DNA of 64,000 nucleotides from positions 78,826-142,825 of the forward strand of contig JAQXVT010000045.1 of the NCBI GenBank assembly GCA_029225065.1. The letters are read 5' to 3'. The notes under the pieces are model-generated. The model was not told the DNA's origin. It worked only from the letters and a program-made list of their open reading frames with translations, and made no database searches. Each line of letters starts with the position of its first letter. Positions within the stretch are counted from its first letter, which is position 1. This DNA is from Lachnospiraceae bacterium (lineage in GTDB: Bacteria > Bacillota > Clostridia > Lachnospirales > Lachnospiraceae). The position numbers and the translations under genes were made by a program. Of this stretch, positions 24,723 through 32,945 are shown piece by piece.

Positions 24723-25019
24723 GCACTTTTCCTCCTCCACGTCGACCAGAATAATATCAGCGCCGATCTGCACAACGCATCGCCATGGAATAAAAAATTC
24801 AAAATCCCGTCCGAGAAACCAGCACAGCCGTCCGGGACCCGGCACGACGAGCGCGAGGATACAGCCGGTGCAGCAGTCGATCTCGAGGTCACTGATGCAG
24901 CCCATGGAACGGCAGGTGCGCATGTTGATGACTTCCTTTTGCCGCAGAGCGCACAGCCGGACGGGATGCGGATTTAAATCCGGACAGCAGCCGGGACGGC
25001 AGCATTCCTTTTCGCCCAT
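24705..25019 (-). CDS. YlmC/YmxH family sporulation protein (PRC-barrel)
   Basis: 104 residues. From about residue 21 the sequence follows the YlmC/YmxH pattern: LCALRQKEVINM, GCISDLEID, TGCILALVVPGPGR, FLGRDFEFFIPW and IGADIILVDV, a small PRC-barrel domain. Family members are widespread in spore-forming Firmicutes and are linked to sporulation by expression and co-occurrence; biochemical role is unknown. The start at 25019 has GGAGGT upstream and adds a Cys-rich leader (ECCRPGCC) that most members lack. Converges on sigG and diverges from nrdR. Confidence 0.88.
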   Translation of the reverse strand: MGEKECCRPGCCPDLNPHPVRLCALRQKEVINMRTCRSMGCISDLEIDCCTGCILALVVPGPGRLCWFLGRDFEFFIPWRCVVQIGADIILVDVEEEKCKKKCG

Positions 25020-25114
25020 AAGAACCTCCAGCGCATTCTTTCTATTTCTATATGATAATATATGAAGAAATACAGGAGAAGATACGATCGCCGGAAGCGG
25101 GGGGCTTTTCCTGA

Positions 25115-25143
25115 TTGACAGTGTTTCGTGTTTTGGTTATACT
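25115..25143 (+). promoter_or_regulatory. Sigma-A promoter of nrdR
   Basis: TTGACA (25115-25120), 17-base spacer, TATACT (25138-25143). Near consensus; 30 bases before the nrdR start. Probably also drives the three genes after nrdR. Confidence 0.85.
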
Positions 25144-25172
25144 CAGTGATAGAAGAAAGAGGAGGAAAACCG

Positions 25173-25622
25173 ATGAAATGTCCGTTTTGCAACCAGGATG
25201 ATACAAGAGTGGTGGATTCCAGACCGGCTGATGACAACAGTTCCATCCGCAGACGCCGCCTGTGCGATGCGTGCGGCAGACGGTTTACTACCTATGAAAA
25301 GGTGGAGACGATTCCGCTTGTTGTGATAAAGAAAGACCAGACGAGAGAGCAGTATGACAGGAGAAAGATTGAGGACGGAGTGATGCGCGCCTGCTACAAG
25401 CGGCCGACGCCAATCCAGAAGATCCGGGAGATGCTCGATGAGGTGGAGCGGGAAATTTATAACCGTGAGGAAAAGGAATTAGAGAGCAAGGTGATTGGCG
25501 AGATCGTGATGGAAAAATTAAAAGAGCTGGACGCTGTGGCATACGTTCGTTTTGCGTCGGTCTATCGCGAATTTAAGGACGTCAATACCTTTATGGATGA
25601 ATTAAAAAAATTTTTAAATTAA
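25173..25622 (+). CDS. nrdR: Transcriptional repressor NrdR
   Basis: ATP-cone repressor of ribonucleotide reductase genes. The zinc ribbon Cys are C3, C6, C31 and C34 (CPFC and CDAC), followed by [10 protein letters not shown] and the ATP-cone domain ([24 protein letters not shown]). Length 149 is typical. AGGAGG is 7-8 bases before the ATG at 25173. No NrdR boxes or nrd genes are seen next to it. The next gene begins 13 bases after the stop, suggesting an operon with the DUF5717-like protein. Confidence 0.97.
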   Translation: MKCPFCNQDDTRVVDSRPADDNSSIRRRRLCDACGRRFTTYEKVETIPLVVIKKDQTREQYDRRKIEDGVMRACYKRPTPIQKIREMLDEVEREIYNREEKELESKVIGEIVMEKLKELDAVAYVRFASVYREFKDVNTFMDELKKFLN

Positions 25623-25635
25623 TCAGGTGGTCAGA

Positions 25636-28600
25636 TTGAAAAAAAGAATCGAACAGTTATTGAACGGAAAATTTGAATATGAAGCGCCGAAGCTTTTGAT
25701 GGCGCCGGAGGAGCTGGAGGTAAAAGTGGTCCCGGGAAAGGCAGTCAGGGGAACTTTTGCACTGGCCGGGCGTGACGGAAGAAAAATCCGTGGATTTATC
25801 TATTCATCAAATCCACGGATGAGGTGCGAACCGATCGAATTTCAGGGAGTCCGTGCGGAGATCCATTATCAGGCAGACGGAAACGGATTCCCCGAAGGCG
25901 GAGAGGAACAGGGTTTTTTTACAATCTGCAGTGACATCGGAGAATACAAGCTGCCGTATATCCTGACGCTTCCAAAAGAGGATTCGGATGCGCCAAAAGA
26001 AGAAAAGACGCAAAAATCAGAAAAGGCGGCAGAGATGCTGACAGAGGGAAATGCAGGAGATGCCCTGGCAGCGCTCGCAAAAGAAGATTTTCAGCAGGCC
26101 TACCGCAGTTTTCTGCACCCGGAATTTGGAGAAGCACTGAAAAAAGAGCCGGAGAAATATGGCTGGTATGAGGCACTTGGCATGAGCGGATTCAGCTACC
26201 AGACGCTGGAGGAATTTCTTTGCCGGTTTGGCTATAAGGAGACGGTGCAGCTGTCCCTTGACCGGACGGAGGTGGAGGTCACGGAGCTTACCGAGGCTTC
26301 GGCCGAGACGGTGCAGCTGACCAGAAGCGGCTGGGGCTTTCAGAAGATCACGATCGAATCCGATGCGCTGTTTGTAAGACCGGAGAAAAAGGTGCTTACG
26401 ACGGATGAATTTATCGGAAGCACATTTGATCTGAAGCTTGTGATCGATCCGAAAAAAATGCACGGCGGTAAAAATTATGCGCGTGTCGTATTCGAGACGC
26501 CGTATCAGAGACTGGCTGTTAGTGTGTGCGCGTCGAAGGAGGCGCTGCATCCGTATCAGAATCAGAGGCGTGTGTGCAATGGCCTGCAGAAAAAGCTGGA
26601 GGAGCTGTATATTCGATTCCGGCTGAAAAAAATCGATCTGGAGACGTGGACGGAGCGGTCCATCAATGTGATCGGCAGCTATCACAGAGCAGGCGGGGAG
26701 AATCCGTATGCGGATCTGTTTCTGGTGCAGCTTTACTTTGCATCCGGAAAACGTCAGCGTGCACTGCGGCTGCTTGAGGCACTGGAATCGCAGAAAGAGC
26801 GGCTCAGAACGCCCGACTGTTATGGATTTTACCGATATCTGACGACATTTTTCTATCAGGAAGCGTCGTATGTTGACCAGGTTGAGGCGGAGATTCAGGC
26901 CCTCTTTTATAAGGACAAGACAAACTGGAAGCTGCAGTGGATTCTGTTTTATCTGCAGGAAAATCTGCTGCGGGACGGAGCTGCAAGGTATGAGGCTGCC
27001 GCGGAGCAGTTTCGTTATGGCTGCCGGAGCAGAATCTTATATTATGAGGCATATCAGGCGCTGATGGAAAATCCGTTTCTGATGCGCCATATCAGTCTGT
27101 TTGAGCTGCAGGTGCTGCGCTTTGCGGCAAAGGAGGATGTGCTGACTGTGGAAATAGTCCGTCATCTTGCGGTGCTTGCTTCTCATTACGGAAAATATTC
27201 GCTGCAGCTTTTGCAGATTCTGGAGGCTGCGTTTGCAAAAGAGCCGTCTCCTGAGCTGACGAGGGCGATCTGCCTGCAGCTGATGAAGGGAGAGCGACGT
27301 GATGAGAAAGCATTTGCGTGGTACGAGCGCGGCGTGGCACAGGAGCTTCGCCTGACCGGATTGTACGAGTATTATATGGAATCGACACCGCAGCTGGATC
27401 TTGGCGAGATGCCGCAGATCATCCGCATGTATTTTGCGTATGATACGACACTTGATTACCGCAGAAGGGCAGCGATTTACAGGCAGATTGTCAAAAAACA
27501 GGAGGAAGATCCACAGACGTACCGCACCTACCGTGCTGCGATGGAAAAATTCGCCGTCGATCAGCTGGAAATGGGGCGGATGACAGAGGATCTGGCTGTG
27601 CTTTACCGGAAATTCATCCGCAAAGAAAATATGACGCGCAATATGACTGAGCAGCTGTCCAGACTGCTGTTTACGTACTGCTTTACGGTCAGCTCTCCGA
27701 GACTGCGCAGTCTGACCGTGCATTCGGAGCGCCTGGCCGAGGAATATTCTGCCGTATTTTCAGATGGCACATGCAGCATTGCGATCTATGATCCGGACAG
27801 CATCGTAGTCGTGGAGGATGAGGATGGCGTGCGCTACCCGGCGGATGTGTTTTGCAGCAGAAAAAAGCTGTTTGAGAGCAAAGAGATGCTGGAGTGGTGC
27901 GTGTCTTCGGAACATGCCGGGATGAGCCTGTTTGTGTGTGCGCTCAGCCTGGAAGCCGGTCTGATCAACCAAAAGACACTTCCGTTTCTGGTAAAGGGCT
28001 GTGCACAGCAGGAATTCTCAGAAGATTATCGAAGCAGACTGCGTGAGGCGGTACTGCATTATTATACCGAACATTTAAGAGACGAATCGCTGCCGGGCTT
28101 TCTGGAAAATATTGATTATCTGGATTATGTGAAGGTCGACAAGGCGGCACTGATTACGCTTCTGGCAGAAGAGGGAATGTGCAAGGATGCATTTTCTCTG
28201 CTGGATGTCTATGGATTTGAGGGCATTCCGCTGCTGCAGCTTGTGCGGATCTGCAGCCGGATGGTACTGGAACTGGAGTTTGCAGAAAATACGATGCTTC
28301 TGTACCTGTGTCATTTCTGCTTTGAGAGCGGAAAATACGATGATAAGCTGCTGCGTTATCTGCTGCTCTACTATGAGGGTTCTGTAGATGAGATGAAGCG
28401 TCTCTGGGAGGCAGCCGGAAGCTTTGAGCTGGATACCATGCTGCTTGAGGAGAAGATTATAATGATGATTCTCTTCACAGGAAGCGGTACACAGGGCTCA
28501 GAACCGGTCTTTGAATCTTATGCTAAAAAGATGGGCAGAAGAAAGATCTGCTGTGCCTATCTGAACCTGAAATCATACGAATATTTTGTAAAAGGAATGG

Positions 28601-29226
28601 CTACGGCAGAATGCATTTTCCGATATCTGGAGAAGGATTACGGTTACTTAAAAGAGCATGATCGTCTGGCAGAGCAGGAGGAGGTCTGCCGCCTTGCGCT
28701 GCTGCAGTATTACTCGTCACAGATGGCACTCTCAAAGAAGCAGCGCGGCTATGCGGCACAGCTGCTGGAAGAATTCAGCACGAAGGGAATGCGGTTTGCG
28801 TTCTGGATGCGTTTTGATGAGGAACTGCTGCGGCCGTACCAGATGGAAGGCCATGTCTTTGTTGAGTATGTCTGCGATCCGTCACATACCGTGACGATCC
28901 ATTTCCGCGAGGCGGGAAGCGAGGGACCGTACCGCAAAGAAGCGATGAAAAACTGTTTCGAGGGCGTTTTTGTCCGTGAATTTACGCTGTTTTATGGAGA
29001 CGAGATCGAGTGTTATCTGGAAGAAGAGTGCCAGGGAGAGCGGAAGTGCACGGATCAGCGCATTCTGAAGCTTTCCGGTGCGAAGACAGATGGCAGAAGC
29101 GGGTATGAGCTGATCAACCGCATGATTCGTGCTCAAAAAGAACAGGATCTGCAGCAGATGGAGCAGGAGATGGAAAATTATCTGCAGATGGGTTATGTCA
29201 CAAAAGAATTGTTTACCCTGCAGTAA
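25636..29226 (+). CDS. Large uncharacterised protein, DUF5717-like
   Basis: About 1196 residues with no signal peptide and no membrane segment. The N-terminal 120 residues look like a beta-sandwich (KVVPGKAVRGTFAL, RGFIYSSNPRM), a second beta domain is at about 215-300, the middle (about 310-1040) is all-helical and repetitive like a solenoid, and the last 150 residues are beta-rich again, then a helical end. I recognise the overall pattern as the DUF5717 family of Lachnospiraceae, from memory. No catalytic motif. Start: TTG at 25636 has AGGTGG 5 bases upstream; GTG at 25627 is the alternative. It is followed by the DUF5716-like gene after 24 bases, which suggests that the three proteins work together as a cytoplasmic complex. 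Confidence 0.75.
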   Translation: MKKRIEQLLNGKFEYEAPKLLMAPEELEVKVVPGKAVRGTFALAGRDGRKIRGFIYSSNPRMRCEPIEFQGVRAEIHYQADGNGFPEGGEEQGFFTICSDIGEYKLPYILTLPKEDSDAPKEEKTQKSEKAAEMLTEGNAGDALAALAKEDFQQAYRSFLHPEFGEALKKEPEKYGWYEALGMSGFSYQTLEEFLCRFGYKETVQLSLDRTEVEVTELTEASAETVQLTRSGWGFQKITIESDALFVRPEKKVLTTDEFIGSTFDLKLVIDPKKMHGGKNYARVVFETPYQRLAVSVCASKEALHPYQNQRRVCNGLQKKLEELYIRFRLKKIDLETWTERSINVIGSYHRAGGENPYADLFLVQLYFASGKRQRALRLLEALESQKERLRTPDCYGFYRYLTTFFYQEASYVDQVEAEIQALFYKDKTNWKLQWILFYLQENLLRDGAARYEAAAEQFRYGCRSRILYYEAYQALMENPFLMRHISLFELQVLRFAAKEDVLTVEIVRHLAVLASHYGKYSLQLLQILEAAFAKEPSPELTRAICLQLMKGERRDEKAFAWYERGVAQELRLTGLYEYYMESTPQLDLGEMPQIIRMYFAYDTTLDYRRRAAIYRQIVKKQEEDPQTYRTYRAAMEKFAVDQLEMGRMTEDLAVLYRKFIRKENMTRNMTEQLSRLLFTYCFTVSSPRLRSLTVHSERLAEEYSAVFSDGTCSIAIYDPDSIVVVEDEDGVRYPADVFCSRKKLFESKEMLEWCVSSEHAGMSLFVCALSLEAGLINQKTLPFLVKGCAQQEFSEDYRSRLREAVLHYYTEHLRDESLPGFLENIDYLDYVKVDKAALITLLAEEGMCKDAFSLLDVYGFEGIPLLQLVRICSRMVLELEFAENTMLLYLCHFCFESGKYDDKLLRYLLLYYEGSVDEMKRLWEAAGSFELDTMLLEEKIIMMILFTGSGTQGSEPVFESYAKKMGRRKICCAYLNLKSYEYFVKGMATAECIFRYLEKDYGYLKEHDRLAEQEEVCRLALLQYYSSQMALSKKQRGYAAQLLEEFSTKGMRFAFWMRFDEELLRPYQMEGHVFVEYVCDPSHTVTIHFREAGSEGPYRKEAMKNCFEGVFVREFTLFYGDEIECYLEEECQGERKCTDQRILKLSGAKTDGRSGYELINRMIRAQKEQDLQQMEQEMENYLQMGYVTKELFTLQ

Positions 29227-29250
29227 ATACAGCAGACTAGAAAAAACAGG

Positions 29251-30540
29251 ATGGTGTTTGAAAAGATGGTACAGGCATCAAATGAATTGTTCCTGGGGCT
29301 GGAGCTGAACCGGGACTACGCACAGATGACGTATTTCCATCAGTCGGTGAAGGAGCCGCTGACGGTGAGCCGTACCGCGGGAGAGGATGATTACCTGCTT
29401 CCGATGGGGCTTCGCATGGATGCAGCGGGAGAATGGCATCTGTGGGATGCGGATGTGCAGACGGAGGAGGAAGCGACGGATCGCTTTCGCATCTTTGGAA
29501 TCTATGAAAAAATCGAGAATGGAACGGAATTAAGAGACAAAGAGACGGTCTATGAGCCGGAAGAGCTGCTTGCAATCTATATCAGTACATGCATGAGCCT
29601 TCTAAAGCTTCTTGCGCAGAATGCGGAAGTCAAGGTGATGGTGACGGTTCGGGATCTGACGAAGCGCTGGAGTACGGTGCTGACCGGTGCACTGCAAAAA
29701 GTCGGGATTGACCGGAAACAGATCTTTATGCAGGATTATCTCTCTTCCTTCTATTATTATACAGTCAACCAGAAAAAGGAACTGTGGTATCACGATGTGG
29801 CTTTGATAGAGTGTGTGGATGAGACGATTTTGGGGTATATTCTCCATATCGATCATTCGACGCGTCCGGCGGTAGCGCGGGCAGAGCTTATTGTCAGCCA
29901 GAAGGTGGACGCGTCCGTGCGCGGTGAGATGGATGACGAGGCGTGGAACGAGGAACGGGACCGGCTGTTTTTTGAATTGCTCAAAAAGCTGTTTGAGCGC
30001 AGAGTAGTGTCGGTCAGCTATCTGATCGGTTCCTATTTCAATAAGAGCTGGGCGGTAAATTCGATAAAATTCCTGTGCTTTAAACGCCATGCATATCAGG
30101 GAAAAAATTTGTATTCCAAGGGAGCCTGCTATGCGGCGATGGAACGCTGCGGGCTGATTGCTGACCGGGGAATTTTATTTGGCGGGCGGGATATGATCCG
30201 TGTCAATCTGGCGATGGAGATGCGCATTCGCGGAAAAGAAGAATTTTATCCGCTGGTTAATGCCGGAATCAACTGGTATGAGGCGCACCACACCTGTGAG
30301 TTTATTCCGGACGGTGAGAATGAGATCCGTATGACCTCACGCCCGATCACGGGCGGAGAGCCGGTTTTGCATATTCTGCGTTTCAGCGGGCTTCCAAAGC
30401 GGCCAAATCGTGCTACACGCCTGCGGATGACCGTTTATTTTACAGCAGCGGACTGCTGCGTGGTGGAGATCGAGGATCTTGGATTCGGCGAACTCTACCG
30501 GACCTCCGGACTGACCTGGAAAAGAGAAATCCATTTCTGA
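29251..30540 (+). CDS. DUF5716-like protein, degenerate Hsp70/actin-fold (ASKHA) candidate
   Basis: 429 residues. The start (FLGLELNRDYAQMTYF) sits where actin/Hsp70-fold proteins have their phosphate-1 loop (GIDLGTTxS), but the key Asp and Gly-Thr-Thr are gone. Later parts also resemble that fold: a central strand (DVALIECVDETILGYILHI), then VSVSYLIGSYFNKSWAVNS and a GKNLYSKGACYAAME segment like the adenosine motif region before the final helix. The last 110 residues are beta-rich. If correct it is a pseudo-ATPase or uses a changed active site. Start could also be the ATG at 29266, since AGGATGG is better placed for that. Family label DUF5716 is from memory. Confidence 0.65.
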   Translation: MVFEKMVQASNELFLGLELNRDYAQMTYFHQSVKEPLTVSRTAGEDDYLLPMGLRMDAAGEWHLWDADVQTEEEATDRFRIFGIYEKIENGTELRDKETVYEPEELLAIYISTCMSLLKLLAQNAEVKVMVTVRDLTKRWSTVLTGALQKVGIDRKQIFMQDYLSSFYYYTVNQKKELWYHDVALIECVDETILGYILHIDHSTRPAVARAELIVSQKVDASVRGEMDDEAWNEERDRLFFELLKKLFERRVVSVSYLIGSYFNKSWAVNSIKFLCFKRHAYQGKNLYSKGACYAAMERCGLIADRGILFGGRDMIRVNLAMEMRIRGKEEFYPLVNAGINWYEAHHTCEFIPDGENEIRMTSRPITGGEPVLHILRFSGLPKRPNRATRLRMTVYFTAADCCVVEIEDLGFGELYRTSGLTWKREIHF

Positions 30541-30565
30541 CCCGGAGCAAACAGGAGGAAAAAAC

Positions 30566-31360
30566 ATGAGCTACGATCTGTGTCTGCTTCCGCAGGCAAA
30601 GAAACCATACTATATCGAAAATATCCGTACAAATGTCTATTCGCTGGAAGAGCTCTGCTTTTATCTGTACAACAACGCCTGCCTGATCGACGAGACGCTG
30701 ATGAATGAGCGGCTTCTGGACTGGCTGAGGGATGAACTCGGACTGAAGAAACTTTACCGACAGCTGTACGAGCAGCTGGAAAAGAAAGACGGAGCCGGAT
30801 TTTTTATCCTTCCGATTTTCCGGGAGGCCGGTTATTTAACGAATGCGCAGATGCGGGAATATCAGGAAGAGCTTGCGAAGCTGGAGGTGCAGTCAGCGGA
30901 TATGAAGCAGAAGATGCGCGGGGATTATCTCACGAAAGAAAAGATGTATGCGCGCGCGGTCTGGGAATACCGTCAGATTTTAAAGCGGCGAAGTCCTGGC
31001 AAGCTCGGTGTACAGTTTTACGGTGCAATCTGGAACAATCTGGGCGTGGCGTATGCGGGACTGTTTCAGTTTGAGCAGGCGGCTGAGTGTTTTCTGGAGG
31101 CATACCGCCTTACAAAGACAAAGGAAACATTCCGAAAGTATATCAGTGCACTTCCGCTTTTCCTTTCCGGAGAGGAGTATCAGGAAAGGCTGAAAGCGCT
31201 GGATGCTGACCCGTATCTGGTGCAGAAGATTCAGGAGCACAATGCAAAGGTATGTATGCAGAAGGAATATCAGGAAGAAAAGGAGCGCATGCTGCAGCGA
31301 CCGCGTGAGCAGGTACTTGAAGAATGGAAAGAACAGTACCGAAAATCGTCAAAAATCTGA
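30566..31360 (+). CDS. Uncharacterised helical protein with a TPR-like unit
   Basis: 264 residues, almost all helical and highly charged at the end. Residues about 125-190 contain a TPR-like pair (AVWEYRQILKR, then WNNLGVAYAGLFQFEQAAECFLEAYRLT), with the W/L/G/Y/A/F/A/P-type spacing partly met. AGGAGG is 7 bases before the ATG. Third gene of the operon with the DUF5717- and DUF5716-like proteins; a TPR partner next to an Hsp70-like protein recalls co-chaperones, but this is inference. I do not recognise the family by name. Confidence 0.7.
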   Translation: MSYDLCLLPQAKKPYYIENIRTNVYSLEELCFYLYNNACLIDETLMNERLLDWLRDELGLKKLYRQLYEQLEKKDGAGFFILPIFREAGYLTNAQMREYQEELAKLEVQSADMKQKMRGDYLTKEKMYARAVWEYRQILKRRSPGKLGVQFYGAIWNNLGVAYAGLFQFEQAAECFLEAYRLTKTKETFRKYISALPLFLSGEEYQERLKALDADPYLVQKIQEHNAKVCMQKEYQEEKERMLQRPREQVLEEWKEQYRKSSKI

Positions 31361-31362
31361 CC

Positions 31363-31391
31363 TTGCGCAATGATATGGAATCATGTATACT
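31363..31391 (+). promoter_or_regulatory. Candidate sigma-A promoter of purF
   Basis: TTGCGC (31363-31368), 17-base spacer, TATACT (31386-31391), ending 31 bases before the chosen purF start. The leader is too short for a guanine riboswitch, and no PurR box was recognised. Confidence 0.65.
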
Positions 31392-31422
31392 GGATTGCGT
31401 GTGAAAAAAAGGAAGGATGCGA

Positions 31423-32886
31423 ATGCGGATGAATAACGAAATTCATGAACAGAAAGACATCTTAGATGATCTGAGAGAGGAATGCGGAGTCTTTGGTATT
31501 TATGATTTTTCGGGGGAAAATGTAGCTTCTACAATCTATTATGGGCTGTTTGCACTGCAGCACCGCGGTCAGGAGAGCTGCGGTATCGCAGTCAGTGACA
31601 CGAACGGACCGAAGGGCAGGGTACTGTCACACAAGGGAATGGGATTGGTCAACGAGGTTTTTGACGATAAGAATCTGTCAGAGCTTCAGGGGGATATTGG
31701 AGTTGGCCATGTGCGTTATTCCACAGCAGGAGGCAGTACGCGCGAAAATGCACAGCCGCTCGTACTCAACTACATTAAGGGTACGCTCGGCCTTGCACAC
31801 AACGGAAACCTGATCAACGCGCCGGAGCTGCGTGAGGAGCTTGCACATGACGGAGCGATCTTCCAGACGACGATCGATTCTGAGGTTATTGCATACCATA
31901 TCGCAAGAGCGCGTGTGCGCACGGCAAACGTAGAGAGCGCTGTGGCAGAGGCGATGAAAAAGTTAAAGGGTGCCTATTCACTCGTTGTCATGTCGCCGCG
32001 AAAACTGATTGGCGCGCGTGATCCGTTCGGCTTCAAGCCGCTTTGCATCGGAAAACGCGGGAATGCGTACATCATTACATCTGAGACGTGTGCGCTTGAT
32101 ACGATCGGTGCGGAGTTTGTGCGTGACATCGATCCGGGTGAGATTGTGACGATCACACCGGATAAGGGCATTCAGTCCGATCGGAGCATGTGTCTGCCGC
32201 CGGATGGACCGGAAAAAAGTGCAAGATGTATTTTTGAGTACATTTATTTCGGAAGACCGGACAGCTATATGGACGGAGTCAGCGTCTATGAGTCACGAAT
32301 CCGGGCGGGACGTTTTCTCGCGATTGATTCGCCGGTGGATGCCGATATCGTCGTCGGCGTGCCAGAGTCCGGAAATGCCGCTGCGCTTGGTTATTCCCTG
32401 CAGTCCGGCATTCCGTACGGAACCGCCTTTGTGAAGAACGGCTACGTCGGCCGTACTTTCATCAAGCCGAAGCAGAGCAGCCGGGAGTCGAGTGTGCGCG
32501 TGAAGTTAAACGTGCTCAGAACAGCGGTTGCAGGAAAACGTGTCATCATGATTGATGACTCGATTGTCCGCGGTACGACGAGCGACCGGATCGTACATAT
32601 GCTGCGCGAGGCAGGTGCAAAAGAAGTCCATATGCGTGTAAGCTCGCCGCCATTCCTTCATCCGTGCTACTTTGGAACGGATGTGCCGGAACGGGAGCAG
32701 CTGATTGCGCACAACCGCACGATTGAGGAGATTCGTCAGATCATCGGAGCCGATTCTCTGGGTTATCTGCGGCTGGAACGGCTCTCGGAGCTGGTTGACG
32801 GCCTGCCGATCTGCCGTGGCTGTTTTACCGGAGAGTATCCGCTGGATCCGCCAAAGGAAGACATCCGCGGAGAATATGAGCATTGA
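31423..32886 (+). CDS. purF: Amidophosphoribosyltransferase
   Basis: First step of purine synthesis: PRPP plus glutamine to phosphoribosylamine. It is of the B. subtilis type: a propeptide of about 20 residues precedes the catalytic Cys in EECGVFGIYDF (C21), and the C-terminal half has Cys in ARCIFEY, HPCYFGTD and ICRGCFTG, as expected for the [4Fe-4S] cluster ligands. The PRPP loop is VIMIDDSIVRGTT. ATGs at 31417, 31423 and 31429 are in frame; AAGGAAGG upstream best suits 31423. purB follows after 59 bases. Confidence 0.95.
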   Translation: MRMNNEIHEQKDILDDLREECGVFGIYDFSGENVASTIYYGLFALQHRGQESCGIAVSDTNGPKGRVLSHKGMGLVNEVFDDKNLSELQGDIGVGHVRYSTAGGSTRENAQPLVLNYIKGTLGLAHNGNLINAPELREELAHDGAIFQTTIDSEVIAYHIARARVRTANVESAVAEAMKKLKGAYSLVVMSPRKLIGARDPFGFKPLCIGKRGNAYIITSETCALDTIGAEFVRDIDPGEIVTITPDKGIQSDRSMCLPPDGPEKSARCIFEYIYFGRPDSYMDGVSVYESRIRAGRFLAIDSPVDADIVVGVPESGNAAALGYSLQSGIPYGTAFVKNGYVGRTFIKPKQSSRESSVRVKLNVLRTAVAGKRVIMIDDSIVRGTTSDRIVHMLREAGAKEVHMRVSSPPFLHPCYFGTDVPEREQLIAHNRTIEEIRQIIGADSLGYLRLERLSELVDGLPICRGCFTGEYPLDPPKEDIRGEYEH

Positions 32887-32945
32887 CTGTTAGAAGAGCA
32901 AAACGCTGAAACATTGCTGAGAAACGCTGAAAAGGAGAAAAGCAA

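Noticed and set aside
31361..31422. Purine riboswitch or PurR box before purF
   Set aside because: The leader is about 25 bases after the promoter, too short for the aptamer, and no matching box was recognised.
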